A stretch of DNA of 64,000 nt from Bemisia tabaci (GCF_918797505.1 NC_092793.1:2294001-2358000); one strand, 5' to 3'; counted from the first letter of the stretch, positions 1 to 12,805 are shown. The notes: generated from the letters alone by a model not told the origin. Program-made: numbers and translations.

Positions 1-520
1 CCAAAATACCCTCAAATTTCAAGTTTTAGGCAAATCCATCAGGAAAAAACCAAGGTGAAAATTTTCGGCCATTTTAAACTTTAACCGGCGGCCATTTTCG
101 AAATTTTGGTTTTTTTTTTTAAATCAAATGTCAAATTCGTTTTTCTCGTGTCAAAATACCTCTACTTACCGATTTTCGCGCAAATCGATCGACAAATAAC
201 CGGTGTGAATTTTCGGCCATTTTGAACTTTAACCAGCCGCCATTTTGAAACGGTTTGAGATATTGACTTCGGGTTTGCGCGAAAAGTTTTCTTTTTTCAT
301 GCTTTTTCGAACGAGCTATCACAAAAGGGGTCTTCTCATTTGAAAATTTGAAGTTGGGGGCCGTTGCCCCTCAAGGGGGGGCCCCCTGAACATTTTTGGG
401 GGGCCAAAAAGTAGCTCCCTTTGACCTATGAATATCCCCCAAGTTTCAAATCTTTACTTCAATTAGGTAAAAAGTTAGAGGGGGTGGAAGGGACTTTTGG
501 ATCACCCTGTATACTACACA
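1..520 (+). repeat. Repeat block with a ~150-bp tandem unit, ending in CCTGTATAC
   Basis: Two similar units (about 1-110 and 150-255) share the words TTTTCGGCCATTTT and AACTTTAACC. The block runs into a segment ending GGGACTTTTGGATCACCCTG TATAC near 515. A second copy of that end segment lies at about 40920-41128, so it is dispersed. No coding content is supported. Inference: 3-prime part of an unclassified transposable element. Confidence 0.6.
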
Positions 521-582
521 GCACAGATAGGGCAATATCTTGTCTTCTCTTGCCGACCAAGCCAGGAACGGTTTCAACTAAT

Positions 583-752
583 GGCCTCCGAGGCGGATCC
601 AGCAGGTTGGCAACAATGAAATTCTTCCAATTCAGCCGTGCTGAAAAATCGATTCGTGTTGAAGCACCTGGCTCCTCTGAGAATCGATTCATTATAATAG
701 GCTTAAATGGAGAGAAAACAATGATGCCAACTTGCTGGATCCACCAGTGAAT
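583..752. mobile_element. Short MITE with inverted ends (GGATCCAGCA)
   Basis: The left end contains GGCGGATCCAGCAGGTTGGC and the right end, on the other strand, GGTGGATCCAGCAAGTTGGC. The outer CACTGGTGGATCC end is hAT-like. No clear target duplication is visible. Confidence 0.55.
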
Positions 753-969
753 GGAGCAGAACTGAGCAGAAAGGAGCAACTGACATACATTTTCTTGAGC
801 AAATAAGTAAGTGCTGCTTTAATCATGCTTATCCACTCGATCAGTTTCGGCTAGACTCGGATCAAATCAAACTCGGTTTGACAAACTGACCAGATTCTAA
901 TGCGACTTGAGCACAGGTTGTCAGCACCGAGTGATTCTCCGTTTTCCCTGAGACCGCAACCGAGTAACG

Positions 970-1930
970 TTTATCCTCCTTTGAATTCTATCACGTGAAT
1001 AGTAAAGTGGGTCCAAAGCCCAAAGCGATCGGATAAGCTCATGTAGTGAGCGGGTCCAGCGCCGGAGAGTCCGCTCCGCACAGCGAACGGGAGCCCGGGA
1101 GCGGACGAAGAGGCCACGAGTCGGTGTCGGCCAAGACTCGAGTGCCCAGTTAGACCGATAGCGGGAAGCCGAGCCTCTAGCAGACCGATTTGGACTGGCG
1201 GCCGGCGGCATCGGGGAGGCAAAAGAGCGGCGAATGCACCGCACGCGGCGGCGGGCGGGCGGAAACTGGAAATGAGTTATGAATGAAATCGGGAAATCGG
1301 AACTACGACCACGAAAATACGCGAGAGTAAAGGAGTAAGCGCCATGAATGGGAGATGAAGCGCGCCGCGCCTCGCCGCCGCCAGCCGCGTGGAGCATGTA
1401 AGTTCTCGGGAAAGTAAATAAAGTGCTCGCAACTCTGATCAACATCAACAATGACAATGGGACGTCAAACGGGCCGGGGGTCGGGGTCGAGGGGAGGGAA
1501 GGAGGGGGGATGCGCGCGTGGCGCGCCGAGCGGCGATCCCGCGAAGATCCGCTAGAAGTGCCCCTATCAGTTCGGGGCCGGGCTCCTTATCACCCGTTTA
1601 ACCACTGGCTCTTGATCGAGTGTGTTTTTATCAAAATAACCTCACATTATGCACGTTTCTTCGCGGACTTGCCCGGCGCGACCGCGTCCGCCGCGGCAGG
1701 TCCCGCGCTCTTCCGGCCTCCGGGCGCAGCGGCGCATGTTCCCTTCCACCCTTTCTCGGAGGGCGCTTTCTGTCTCCACTTCGGTCAACAATCCGCACGC
1801 TTCCAACCTCATCGATTGTCGTTGAGGTGCGTCGGTAATTTCAACCTGCCGGCGAGCGGTGAATGCCGCGCCGAGGTCCCCGTGCCGGCCGCGGTCTCGA
1901 GCGGCTCCGTCATCCTCCTTCACCAGCTGC
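970..1930. promoter_or_regulatory. CpG-rich island, no gene assigned
   Basis: The segment is much richer in CG dinucleotides than its AT-rich surroundings (for example 1190-1260, 1350-1390 and 1480-1560). Long open frames cross it on both strands, as expected when stop codons are rare, but none shows recognisable protein sequence or splice structure. It may be a promoter or 5-prime untranslated region. A CRE-like GACGTCAA occurs near 1461. No start site can be placed. Confidence 0.35.
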
Positions 1931-2099
1931 AACGGCCAAAGTAAAGGCGCAACCAGAGACATAAAAACGCTGCGCTAGAAGAAAAAAATGACGCAACCTC
2001 TCCGATTGGCTGCGTACTTAATTGGGACAAGTTTGAAATTAAAATAAAGTGATGGCATCGGAATAATATTGCGTAAATTAAGTATTCTAGGTTCATTTT

Positions 2100-4385
2100 T
2101 GCTCAAATTCACTTACCCACATATATTTGTTTACTTCAGATTATTTATGGTCCGGCATCGACCGATTAATCTCATTTGGGAGTAACGATCATCTACGACT
2201 GAAACGGCCTGTTTGAACCGACAGGACCACCATGAGCAAAAGAAAAACTAACTCTACCTGAGATCCTTGCTTGTTACAGAGCCCAAGTAGGTTTATTTTA
2301 AAAAGTCACCCTCCCAACTTTATTCATTTGTTCGTTTTAAGCATTTAAAACGAGTTTAGAGCAAGAAATGTGCAAAAATCAAGAGGACAAGTTCAAATCA
2401 AATTTCCGTTTGCCGCCGTGGATTCCCGCGGTTACTTACACACACACAAACGAAGAGCGCCAGGGCTGCATCACTTGTCACTTCACCCCCGTGTTAGTAC
2501 AAAATACGAGTGCTCCGTCTTTATGTCTTTGGGCGCAACGAACAGAAGGCTTCTTTTTTAGCCACCGCTCAGTTCATCTACTTCCTTCACGGGCTTATCA
2601 AACATGACATGCTGTAGTGAATTCAATACTTGCATATATGTACCTTGAAGGATGTTAAAGGGTGCTCATGTCTAACTCGAATGTAAAACCATTGCCTTTC
2701 TTTTTATTTCTTCGCTTCCTCCCTTTCAATCCCCTTCAATCGTTGCTCAAGGATGGAACACCCTTATGAATTACCCGTAAATTGTGAGGCATGAACCGAC
2801 ATGCAGATTTCCTCGGCCACACACGTATGTGCGTGTATGCTTTACATGACATTAAGTCCATGAAACTCGACTCAGACTTAAAATGTGTCCATCTCCATCA
2901 CGAAGTTTTTTTAGTACTTATTAATGTGGCGCACACAAAACCATATTTCTCGGGTTCATTGACAAAGTTCCAGGCCGAAAAATTTGAGGGGCGAATTAGT
3001 CAGTTTGATCAATATTTAGGGGCTCAAAGGAGTTTTCTGGGGGCCAAATGGCTTTTTTCGAAAATATGTATAATCTGGAGATACCGGATGGCTTCAAGCA
3101 CCTTAAAAATGGACTTTCCTGGGACAGAACACTTTGCATAGCTTTTCTCTACTCTATTGAATCCTCAAGGGGTCCCTGGTAGCTGATAGTATGCATTAAA
3201 AAAGTTTGTCAAAATTCCAGCATTTCCATAGCCCTCTGATGGCGGATATTTCGGTGCCAAAAAGAAATTATGCGCAGTATGTGGGTGGCACCTGTCGACT
3301 TCGAAAACTGCTCATTGAGCGATGCAGGCAGCAGAGACGAACCTATGTATTTCAAGATAAACCACTTCACTATACAAAAACTCTCTCTCTCTCCTCTCTC
3401 TCTTCAAGTGCCAGGGCAATGAAAGGACGGTTTACTCCTAGAACTGGAAAAAAATAGACAAATTTTACAATTACATCGGAAAATGGCACCATTTAACACA
3501 GCATTAAGTGCTAACAAATGGGCCAACTGATGATTGATGCATTCAGGTTGATGTGACAATTGTCCATTCTTTTCTTTCCCCAGTGCTCGAAAAATGCGTA
3601 AAATGTATTGCTAAGAAGCCGAGGGGCTGATTAAAACACTCGATACTAAAGTATCCAAAAATTTTAAGAAGAGGGCACTCAACACTCCGATCTCACCACT
3701 CAACCTTCAGAACCATAGTTCACTTAGAAATATAAGTGACGCTCGACTTGATTGCCCGACTGAAATGGGTTAAAGTACCTAATACTAAGACCAAAAGCAA
3801 TGAGGATCATTGCTTTGATCATGAGATTTCACGTCTACCGTCGCTACTGGCTACTCGGTAATCACTACCAAAAACTGCGCTACGAATCCATTATCAAAGA
3901 GAGTCACATGAACTGCAGTGAATCGATCTAGCCTGGCACCTCATACTTTTGGCTCCAAAATTTAAAGACATCTACAAGGTTACTTCAGATTTATTAGAAA
4001 GATGAAGAAAAAAAATGATGCAGACGTATTCAATGATATCCCTGTCGGGCCACGTCACACATGGGGAAACTCGCGTTGCCTGTACTGAAAAATGAAGGCT
4101 AACTGCCTGGGTTAAAGCTCCTTTACGTGTCCGATAAAAGACATTTCAGAGATGTTTTAGAGTAGCCATGACGTCCGCAAGTGACACCCCTTTCTGGCCA
4201 CGTGGGAACACGTCATGCCTCTACTGAAATATAAACAAACTGACGAAGATCCCCTTTCCAAGCTCAAAGGATATTTTCCCACTGTCACTACTACTGCTTA
4301 GTCATCACTACCAAAAAACACGCTTTGAAATATAGATTTAACGGGATATTGGACTCACTGTGACAAGGGGTCAATTCATAAAGTA
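2100..4385. other. AT-rich intergenic or intronic DNA, nothing assigned
   Basis: No supported exon, RNA gene or complete element is visible. There is a short CT-rich tract at about 3379-3402 and a degenerate direct repeat (about 4030-4120 and 4165-4255, sharing GGCCACGT and TACTGAAA words). Confidence 0.4.
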
Positions 4386-4392
4386 GGTACAT

Positions 4393-4852
4393 AGGGGCCG
4401 TCCACAAATTACGTAAGGCACTTAGAGGGGGGGGGGGGGGGGGGGGGCTAAGCCTTATGTAAGCCAACGCTTATAATCGAGGGGAAAAAACTTTTGTACA
4501 CTGGCCTGGCCGAAATTATGTTAATTTAAAGACTGACCGGTCCAAATTTCGTTTTTTTAGACGTTTAATGTTTTTCTGTTAAAATGTAATTTTTTCTGAA
4601 CTTTTTGAATTTAAAAACAGGTTATTCTTTCAATACACCTGTTATGATCCTTTATGATCTCCTACCAGCGATTAGTAAGTAATGTATAAAACAATACCGA
4701 TTTGTTTCAACACCATTTTTTCATCAAATTATGCATTAAAACGATAGGGGGGGGGGGGGGGGTCCTGGCCAGCCTTACGTAATTATTTAGGGGAGGAGGG
4801 GGGTCAAAAAGAGGAAAAAGTGCCTTACGTAATTTGTGGACTGCTCGATACG
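4393..4852. mobile_element. MITE with GTCCACAAATTACGTAAGGC ends
   Basis: The left end GTCCACAAATTACGTAAGGC is matched on the opposite strand by GCCTTACGTAATTTGTGGAC at the right end (4832-4851). The body carries G runs at 4427-4447 and about 4747-4762. A diverged relative lies at 18268-18651. Confidence 0.75.
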
Positions 4853-5059
4853 CTGATGACGGCGTGGTCAAAATGCATACCATCACCGGGCTACGTAAGT
4901 ACCCTTACTTGCGTCCTTGATTTACCAGGTTGCCCTTTACATAATGGTGGGGAAGGAAACTTGTGAAAATACTAATTCACCCTCATAACACAAGGTAAAT
5001 AACAATAAATAAAAATTGCCAAGAGGCCACACACAGCCGGCAAGTACTGGAAGTAGATT

Positions 5060-5082
5060 GGGGGGGGGGGGGGGGGGGGGGG
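5060..5082 (+). repeat. Poly(G) tract of 23
   Basis: An uninterrupted run of 23 G. Similar runs occur at 4427-4447 and 16997-17020. Assembled length of such tracts is unreliable. Confidence 0.9.
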
Positions 5083-5373
5083 TCGAAAAAACATCAACTT
5101 TCGAATTTCAAAATTGTTCAGGGGGGAAAAGTTGCGCCTAGGTATCGTACTTAAGTATGCTACAGCATTCTTGGGGAAAAAAATGTCTCGGGTGCGGAAA
5201 AAAATCACTTGATTCAAGCTGTTTTCCCAATTCCATCGCACTGTTTCAGCATTCTAGAAATCAGCTAGAGCCCTCCTTTTACGAGTATTGACTCACTATT
5301 AGTAGTCTTTTAGGGTAGGTATGCTAATTAGTTTTTGGATCAACATATTATGTGTGCCCCCATATGACCTCAA

Positions 5374-5815
5374 GGTGATTCGTCAGGCTCAAGTGACGTG
5401 GTCGAACTGGCATGCGATTATCGCATCTTATAGGTCAAAAATCTCGACAGATTTTGAATTTTCAGCAAAAAAAAAGGACGATAGCCCCTGCGCATGAGTC
5501 TAAAGAATCATTCTGAACCCACAAATCGGCAAAATTCAGAGAAATGAAAGCAGGATAGTGTTTGGATCAAAACCTCGCATTTGATACAGAAATCGATAGC
5601 TGAATCGAATGCGAGGTTTTTTCCCAAACACTATCCTGCTTTCATTTCTCTGAATTTTGCCGATTTGTGGGTTCAGAATGATTCTTTAGACTCATGCGCA
5701 GGGGCTATCATCCTTTTGTTTGCTGAAAATTCAAAATCTGTCGAGATTTTTGACCGAAAAGATGCGATATATCGCATGCCAGTTCGACAACGTCACTTGG
5801 GCTTGACGAATCACC
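5374..5815. mobile_element. Foldback MITE, GGTGATTCG family, copy 1
   Basis: A nearly perfect palindrome of 442 bp with arms of about 205 bp. It begins GGTGATTCGTCA and ends TGACGAATCACC. The arms share GCGATATATCGCATGCC-like words with the copies at 55098, 57777 and 61501. The centre (about 5580-5600) is a short unpaired loop. The four flanking bases differ on the two sides (TCAA and GGAT). Confidence 0.85.
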
Positions 5816-8349
5816 GGATTCAACAGACCAAGATTCAACACTTTCCGCTTTGTTCAATTTTCCGGTAAATTTGAAATTCCCACCATTTATCATTAGCGGG
5901 AATTTCGAATTTTGCCCCCTTCCTAAGACCTCTGACCTACTCTAATATAAAAAAAAACCTGGGTCCAATTTATGAAATCTGATTAGAGCGGTTGTAAATA
6001 GTGTAGAAGATATTTTGCTGGGGGATGTTTTCGTGCCCCTGTGGAGCCCTTACCAAGGTAGAAAAACACGATTCTCAACTTCTCAGCGATTTTTGCCGAT
6101 ATTTTGTAGCTTGGCAACAACGCAAAAATGTAGCCATTAATTTTGAAAGACTCTTTTCATGCAGAATAAGTAAGATACCGTAACATATATTTCATGATAT
6201 GATTTTGGTCTTCTTTTGTACCTTCTCAGAGGCGAGAAAGAGATGACTCATGACTCCCATTCACTTTCAAAGCCTTCAATATTTCACTTCTTTTATTTAA
6301 GTATGTGAGTTTCTATTGCTACGAGAACTCACAAAAATTTATAAAATTGTGGAATTCGAAAGTCGATGTTTTTTACTCCTGAGTCTGGCATCACCTGACC
6401 AAGACCTTTAAAGACAGGTACGAGAGGGAGAGGTGGGTTCGAAATACCACAAAACTGCCCATTATTTGGGGATGGGGAAGGAGGTTACGAAAAAGACCCT
6501 TCTGAAACAAAAGCGTGCGGCTGGGAACGAAAGCAGGATTTTCCAAATTTCTTCATTTTCCATTCTCAAACTCAAAAATTTCAGAATTGTCTCACTCGCT
6601 ATAATTGATTCAGCGAACAAAGAAAAAGTGAAAAAATCTCAATACAGTAAGTAAGTACAACATTGGAATACACTTGTAAGCAGGACACCTCTTAGCCTTC
6701 AAACAAAACTCTCATTAAAATTTTATTTTGATTGCGCTGGCTTGCATTAATCTTAAGTAAGAAAAAATTTCCCTCTTCTTGAGATTCAAATTAGGGAAAA
6801 AGGCATTCCAAAGGTTGTTTATGCTCTCTCAGATGGCAACAGTTGAAGTTATTAAGCCTAGGAGAGGACCTTCAAAATTCTCTGACTTTTCCAGATTGCC
6901 ATATATTTTCTGACTCCTTCGGTTTTTCTTACCACCAGATATCTTGGAAAGAAGGGTAATAGCATGGCTAATAATGCTCCTCAGTGAAACAAATTGATCA
7001 CAAATTTAAGTACCAGTATTAAAATTTTGGGAGGTGAGGGGCTGTAGTGGCACTATGACCTTAAGCTATGAACGAGAACACTTTTCAAAACAATAGCACA
7101 GTCTTTCTCGATAGGTTATGAATACAACATCCTCTAAACGTGGCTCTCCATCCTGCCTCTTGAGAATAAGCGAATACGATACACCCTTACTGTTTCCTCA
7201 TCCCCTCTTCCCATCCAGTAATTTAATCTTTTACCAATATTCTTGCATAATCAATTACAAGATCTAAGTACTTAAATAACGAATGTAAACACAAAAAAGT
7301 CCACTTTCACGAAAACAAATGTACTTAAGTACGATGATGCTAATGTATTCTGCCAAGGTCAAAATTGAAGACTACAGACAGACTTTCTTGAAGAAATCAA
7401 TAAAATTCCAAAATTGTATGAAAAAGTTTTGACTCTTAAGTTATGGAGAGCGTCTGTCAGCATAATGTTGATGCTGCTCCAACATTAACCATATTTAAGA
7501 CAGCCACACCAAAGCAGTTATTTAATCTCTATTAAGTAAGAAGCAAAACTATCATAAACATAATAGCGTTAACTGAAAGAGAAAATTGCGGTAGAAAGCT
7601 AAACTAATATTCAAGTAAGTAAACGTTGAAAATAAAATGAATAAATGATGCAGAAAGTAGCACCATCTTCCACGACCAGGCTAAACGGCTGCCCGGCGAA
7701 CCTAGCCTTGCGAAATCTGGTCATGGTCCATTTACTTAAACTCTATAGTAATGAAGGTTGGAACTTAAAATAAGTAATCTTACAGTGGGTGCTTAAGACA
7801 GAAGAGTGTACTTAAAGCTGGAGCTGAAACACCACTAGGAGAGGAAGGAATAATTTCCTCAGCGGTATAAAGGCTGAGTCTTTGTTCTGACTCCATCTTG
7901 TAACTTGAACAAGGTTATGAAATAGCTTCCTGAACTTGGCAAAATCAATTGTAAAATAGGGATTGAAAATTGGGCAATTATAGTCTTTGCCAACTTTAAA
8001 GGCACCCTGATAAAGACATAATGGGCGAAAATTTAAATTAACAGGAATTATCTAAGTAGGCTAATCTATCAAGGCAAACGTCACCTAGAATTATGACGAC
8101 ACCATCGTAACTATCACGTAGAAAAGTGAGAAATTGGTGAGAGACTAAGAAAATGCGAGCTGCAAATGACACTAAGATCCCACGTGACACATGTTTGGCA
8201 TTTTTGAGTCCGCGGCCGCGCTCAGGATCTGACAGTATCAGGGAAACATTCCTAATTGAGTGGTCGGATCTGCAGGGAATGATATAATGAAATCCAAGGT
8301 TCATTGACATTAATCAAGAATAACGAATAATTTCACAAGAAGTACTCAC
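5816..8349. other. Presumed first intron of the gene at 8350; nothing else assigned
   Basis: AT-rich sequence. Because the donor at 8349 faces lower coordinates, this stretch should be intron. I searched for a minus-strand exon beginning with one base and continuing the conserved family and did not find one. A short imperfect inverted repeat (CCACGACCAG ... CTGGTCATGG) sits at about 7671-7730. Confidence 0.4.
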
Positions 8350-8498
8350 CAATTGTCCAACTTAATAAGTTCCTCGGGTTTCTTATTTCTTCTTTCAGCC
8401 TTCAACCTCAGCGCTTGAGGATATAATTTCAATACATGCTCGAACTGTTTAGCGGAACCTTCAACGAAAAACGTAGCAGTGTCTTTAACGGAAGCCAT
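8350..8498 (-). CDS. First coding exon of a conserved animal protein of unknown function (partial)
   Basis: The ATG at 8498-8496 opens a 149-base reading frame (49 codons plus two bases) starting MASVKDTATFF and ending EELIKLDN. It is followed by the consensus donor GTGAGT at 8349-8344. The split codon TG+G would give tryptophan. The lysine- and leucine-rich N-terminus (HVLKLYPQALRLKAERR, KKPEELIKLD) resembles my memory of the start of a conserved, uncharacterised insect and metazoan family; that match is recall, not a search. No signal peptide or membrane segment is visible. The remaining exons should lie at lower coordinates, but none was found before the window edge, so the first intron is long or contains unrecognised exons. 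The start is favoured because a GC-rich region lies just upstream. Confidence 0.7.
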
Positions 8499-9060
8499 TG
8501 TGAAACAACTCAGTTTAAATCATTAAATTCGAAAAGGAGAGAAGAGAAATAATCATAGTTTAAAAGAGGATAAAATATCTAAACGTAGGGCGAACGAAAT
8601 CACAGAAACTTGCACCGCGGGCACTGAAATTTAAGCGTTCTGTCACTGAAAGTAAGGAGCCCCGTCCTAAGTACACAGTCACGTATTGCTTCATGCAGTG
8701 TGTTCGGGAGTTGAAGTTGGAGCGCTGGCTGAGAGATACCCCCTCGACAGCGCCGAGAGCGGAGCGAGAAGGTTGAATGCGCTGGTGGTGGGGATTTCCA
8801 ACGAGTGGAAAGCAAGCACATATAAAATGACCTCTTTTTCCCTCTTCCGACCCGCTGAGACCCACTCGTTCGCTCCGTGCTATGCCACTATCCGCCGTTC
8901 TCTGCTGGCTTCGTTTTATGCTGGCATAAAGGGGGACTTGGACTTCGATATTACTGAGAACACCCATGCCCAAGCCAACGCAGCAGGGCCAAGCGACGTT
9001 CTAATGCATATCTCCCTACGTTAGCCTGTTTCGCTCTCCACTCCCAGGCTCCCAACAGCC
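8499..9060 (-). promoter_or_regulatory. CpG-rich upstream region of the gene starting at 8498
   Basis: GC and CG content rise sharply at about 8690-9100, immediately upstream of the ATG at 8498. Open frames on both strands here look like by-products of base composition. No TATA box is evident. Inference: TATA-less CpG-type promoter and 5-prime untranslated region. Confidence 0.45.
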
Positions 9061-9778
9061 AACGCAGAAGGTTAAAAAACACCCGATCTCAGCCGCCGCG
9101 CCGCCTTGTTATTCGCTCTTTTCTATTCACAACCCCATTCTGTATTATCTGTCCTATCTACACGGATGCATTCTGAACCGCTCTTCTTTGAAAATTTTAC
9201 TCATTTTAGCATTTATAGAGTTTGAATGTGCTCCTCGCTCACTCCATGGGTATTTTCCGGATATTTTTCATTTTAACGATATATTATCGATAGTTATCTC
9301 TGTTCTCTATAATTTATAGTAGCGCTTTTTTCCAGGAAAAATTGCTGCTTGTATTTCCTGCTCGAGTCACTTTTCGAATTCTGTTCTTAGGTAACGTCTT
9401 TGTCCCCACGGAACGTTTCGCCTTCAAGGGATTTGTCCTAGGGAAAAATCTCACTTCCAAAGTTGGGAGAAGTATTGAGTTGATCAATATTTTTCCTAGT
9501 AGGTACAGAGTAGGTATGGTCCTTATACCCCTAGGACCAACTAAGAGAGGAAGAAGAAGTGAAAGCGAATTAGTATATGATATTTTGTTGGTTACTCCTC
9601 TGTTCATGTTTGTTTAGTTAAAATAATGGGTCTACTTGTCAATACCGTTCAATTATTATTTTAATCCCGGTTTAACACTCGATTTTTACTAATTTATCTT
9701 CCCGCGCAAACTTGTCGCAGGACTGTAATGAGCCTCGTCCCGTGGAGACGGTAGTAACAGGGAAAAATTCCAGGAGTT

Positions 9779-9845
9779 TCATTCCTGCGATTCGAACTTG
9801 GGATAAATCCCATGAAAACGTCCCCGGGAGACAAGGCCTAATACT
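9779..9845 (-). repeat. tRNA-like repeat fragment (GTTCGAATC)
   Basis: The minus strand carries GTTCGAATC like a tRNA B box (plus-strand 9787-9797). About 35 bp around it match the locus at 60293-60370, sharing ATTCGAACTTGGGA and AAATCCCAT. No clear A box is visible. Probably a SINE fragment. Confidence 0.4.
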
Positions 9846-9935
9846 ATACCTATTTTATGAGTCAGCGAGTACCTAGTTACTCTACAAGTAGGTAGTAGGT
9901 AGATCAAAGTTGTATTTTTGAAGAGAGCTTCTGAG

Positions 9936-10976
9936 CAGTGGCAGATCCAAAGTGAGTCGATACCATTTGGGCCATTTTGTCCAGGGGTCATTTGGCACCC
10001 CGTCCGACTAAGCAAATGCTTACGTTTGCCCGGACAATTTTGAAAACAAACAAAATTGCCCCTTTCGAATTGAATTATGAACAGTTTTAGCATAGACAGG
10101 CCCGCCACAAGGGGGGGGGGGGGATACTGGGTCCCTGGTACCGGGGCCCGGGCCCCGGAGGGGGCCCGTGCAAAACCACTACGAATTCACATGCAAGTGC
10201 AACCCTTGTTTCGTAAGAAAAAGTGAAAAATTTACCCTAAAAAATTTCGCAAAAGGTGAATAAATTTTCAAAAACACACTGGGGCACTGTAGGATTCTTA
10301 TTAAATTTTTAAAGAAGTATACCTCTTGGAAAATTTCTATCTATTTTCAAGATTTTCAGTACAAAAGGATATTTTTAGTAACTGCGTTTCATTTTCTCCC
10401 GTCGTCATAGATGCTCAGAGTCTCCAGTCTGGGCATCCTCGACTTCAATGGCTCATGGCTCAACTCCCTTGCCATAGACAAACGAAGGGGGAGTCCAGGG
10501 GGGCCTGGCCCCCTTAGCTTTGAAAATAGTATCTATCATATGCCCCCCTCAGAAAAATAAAAATTTTCCATATGTTTTGAATGCAAGAATTCGCAAGTAA
10601 TTTTTGCTGAAAGTAGAAAAAAAGTGTAATTATTCCGCAGAAATTGATGGAAAATTTCGTTATGGAAGCTTCAAAATGCGTCCGAATTGATTTATAAATT
10701 CAAAAATTTCTCGGGGGATGCCCCTCGGACCCCCCCCCCCCCCCCCCGGTGTTTGGGGCCTTAAGACTGGTACCAGGGCCCGAGATGGAATGTAGCGGGC
10801 CTAAGATAACATTTGTATGCATTATTTCAAATTTGAAGAATAATATCATTTGTCGATTTTCAACTTCAACAAAGGTCCTCAGGGTCCTCAAAGGAGGAGG
10901 GGTAGGTACCTCTTTTAGCGTAATTATTATTCTAGTGCATGGACTGGGTATTTATTTCTGCGGGGATCCGCCACTG
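9936..10976. mobile_element. hAT-like element, 1041 bp
   Basis: The left end CAGTGGCAGATCC matches the inverted right end CAGTGGCGGATCC. The 8 bases outside are CTTCTGAG on the left and TTTTTGAG on the right (6 of 8 identical), the duplication size of hAT transposons. No transposase frame is present. Another inverted-repeat element is nested inside. Confidence 0.65.
10097..10804. mobile_element. Nested element with AGGCCCGC ends and G/C tracts
   Basis: Inverted ends AGGCCCGCCACA (left) and AGGCCCGCTACA (right, other strand), each followed by a G-rich run and a GGTACC-containing segment. It lies wholly inside the hAT-like element at 9936-10976. Confidence 0.55.
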
Positions 10977-11909
10977 TTTTTGAGGCACCTCTATTCTCCG
11001 GATTCGGATAGTTAAGTCAAATCAATATGTAGGTACTTACAAGAATTTGGCTTCCTAGGAGGTATGCGACGGTGTGTGTAAGTCGGCAATCACATAACTC
11101 GGTTTAGGACGTCGCAGACTTCCTGTCATACTTTATTTTTTAAACAGAAAACTACTCGACGGCAATTCTTTAAAACTGCCGAGATTTTTCATATCCGTGC
11201 GAAGAAAATTCTGCAAAAACTTCAAGGAATGATGTCATTTTGTTCTCCTTTAAAAAATAATATGGAGGCGGAGATAGGTATTCAGACACCGCAAACGAGA
11301 TACGTGCGATCACGGACTTACGCCTGCCGCACGCCGTCGATATACAGCTTTCCTGTGAGGAATAAGTGGGTACCAGTTTTACACTTTTTTCGAATTACTT
11401 ATTCTACAAGGTGATGTGTTACTATGGAAGGGCATTTCTACAATGCAGTATTCTGAGTAGGTATATGTAAGGTGAGGTTGGGTAACTGGGCGGTGGGGTA
11501 ACTGGGCAGTACCCTCTGTATTTCTACCAGATTAGTGCAAAAATTGTTTTCACTGTTGGCATACCTTCATTATGACGTAAACCATCTAGAACATGTAAAC
11601 ATAACTTCAAAAAAAAAATTTTATGGTGAATGGTGAAGTGCCGAAAATTGGACGGCTTTTTTTTCAAAACAACGCCGGAGGTGGTCCCGAAAAGAGCCTC
11701 ATATCTCACTCCCAGCAAGTATTTTATTCAACTTTGACAATTCTTCTTCATGTATGATGTATTTGTGTAATGCGTGAGTAATTACAACGTAATTGGATGA
11801 AAATACTGGCTGCAAAGGGTTGATGCCCAGTTACCTTGAAAATTTTCCCTTTTTGGGGTAACTGCACCACCCCAAGGTAACTGGGCAGGTGGCAGTGGTG
11901 GCACCTGCC

Positions 11910-12145
11910 CCAAGTAGCATTTTTCAACGGAAAAATCGCGATTTTATCGCCGATAAAGTCGCGATTATCCTCGATTTTATCGGCGATAAAATCGCTAGGA
12001 TCATCAACATTTGAGCGATTATCCTCGATCTTTTCGCGATTTTATTGCGATTTTATCGGCCCGAAAAAATTGCGATTTTATCGCGATAAGATCGAGGATG
12101 ATCGCTCAGATGTTGATGATCCTAGCGATTGATAAAATCGCCAAA
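11910..12145. repeat. CCCAAGTAGCA-headed block of reiterated TCGCGATTTTATCG motifs
   Basis: After CCCAAGTAGCA the block consists almost entirely of variants of GCGATTTTATCG in both orientations, forming a palindrome centred near 12035 (GATCATCAACATTTGAGCGA on the left, inverted on the right). A related motif block lies at 12845-13020. Confidence 0.7.
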
Positions 12146-12218
12146 AAAAAGGGGTTAAAGTTGTCAGCCGATTGCCGTTAGGTTCAGCCGTCAGGTCCTT
12201 TGACGAAGACGAGCGTAA

Positions 12219-12305
12219 AATCCCCGGAGCCTCCGCGGGGATTCGAACCCCAATCGCTACGGTGGAAGGCCAGCACATTGTCACTATGCTATGACCGCTA
12301 TATGA
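12219..12305 (-). repeat. tRNA-derived SINE head
   Basis: The minus strand reads TAGCATAGTGAC (A-box-like, plus-strand 12280-12291), then after about 30 bases GGGGTTCGAATCCCC (B box, 12237-12251). The spacing and a CCTTCCACC anticodon-region word are tRNA-like, but no complete acceptor stem is seen, so this is a SINE head rather than a tRNA gene. Confidence 0.6.
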
Positions 12306-12399
12306 CTTGCGTGTGCGAATTGAAGCCTCTTATACATGGATCGGCGCTTCGCAACCTCACAACTTATGTCTTTGCGTTGACTGACACCGATTTTTCATT

Positions 12400-12402
<3 letters not shown>

Positions 12403-12445
<43 letters not shown>
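12403..12445 (+). repeat. Poly(T) tract of 43
   Basis: An uninterrupted run of 43 T next to the SINE head, inside the 11468-13949 container. Confidence 0.9.
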
Positions 12446-12450
<5 letters not shown>

Positions 12451-12480
12451 TCCCTCCTCTGTATTTTATTTCATACCTTG

Positions 12481-12805
12481 AAATACGGTTGGTAAAATAA
12501 GGTTCTATTGGTAATCTCATCATTCTGTCTCTGTAAAATTACCAATAATAGTGAGATGGCAAAGTTACCGATGGACCTTGGGAAAAACGCCAATAGTTTT
12601 TATCGACTGTGGTAGAATTACCGAGATAAAATGGTAAAGTTACCGGGGATTGATTACCAATAAAAGTGGCATTCTTACCTGAAAAAATCAGTAAAAATAC
12701 CGGTTTTCAGGTAAGCTTACCAGTCTGTCTTTGTAACATTATACTAATAATTGATAAAAAAAAATGAGATGGTTAAGTTACCAACGGATCTCGGTAAAAA
12801 CGGCG
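12481..12805. repeat. Block of reiterated GGTAA/TTACC motifs
   Basis: Words such as AAGTTACCGATGGA, GGTAAAGTTACC and ATTACCAATA recur in both orientations. Two units beginning GAGATGG..AAGTTACC lie about 220 bp apart (12553 and 12762). Confidence 0.55.

Noticed and set aside
921..1944. Long open frames in the CpG island on both strands (up to 178 codons).
   Set aside because: Arginine- and serine-rich translations typical of GC-rich DNA without stops; no splice structure or recognisable motif.
9314..9617. Overlapping ~95-codon frames on both strands.
   Set aside because: No recognisable sequence, and both strands are equally open; chance or an old repeat.
12219..12305. A functional tRNA gene.
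   Set aside because: A and B boxes are present, but no pairing 7-base acceptor stem and no clear anticodon stem; better explained as a SINE head.
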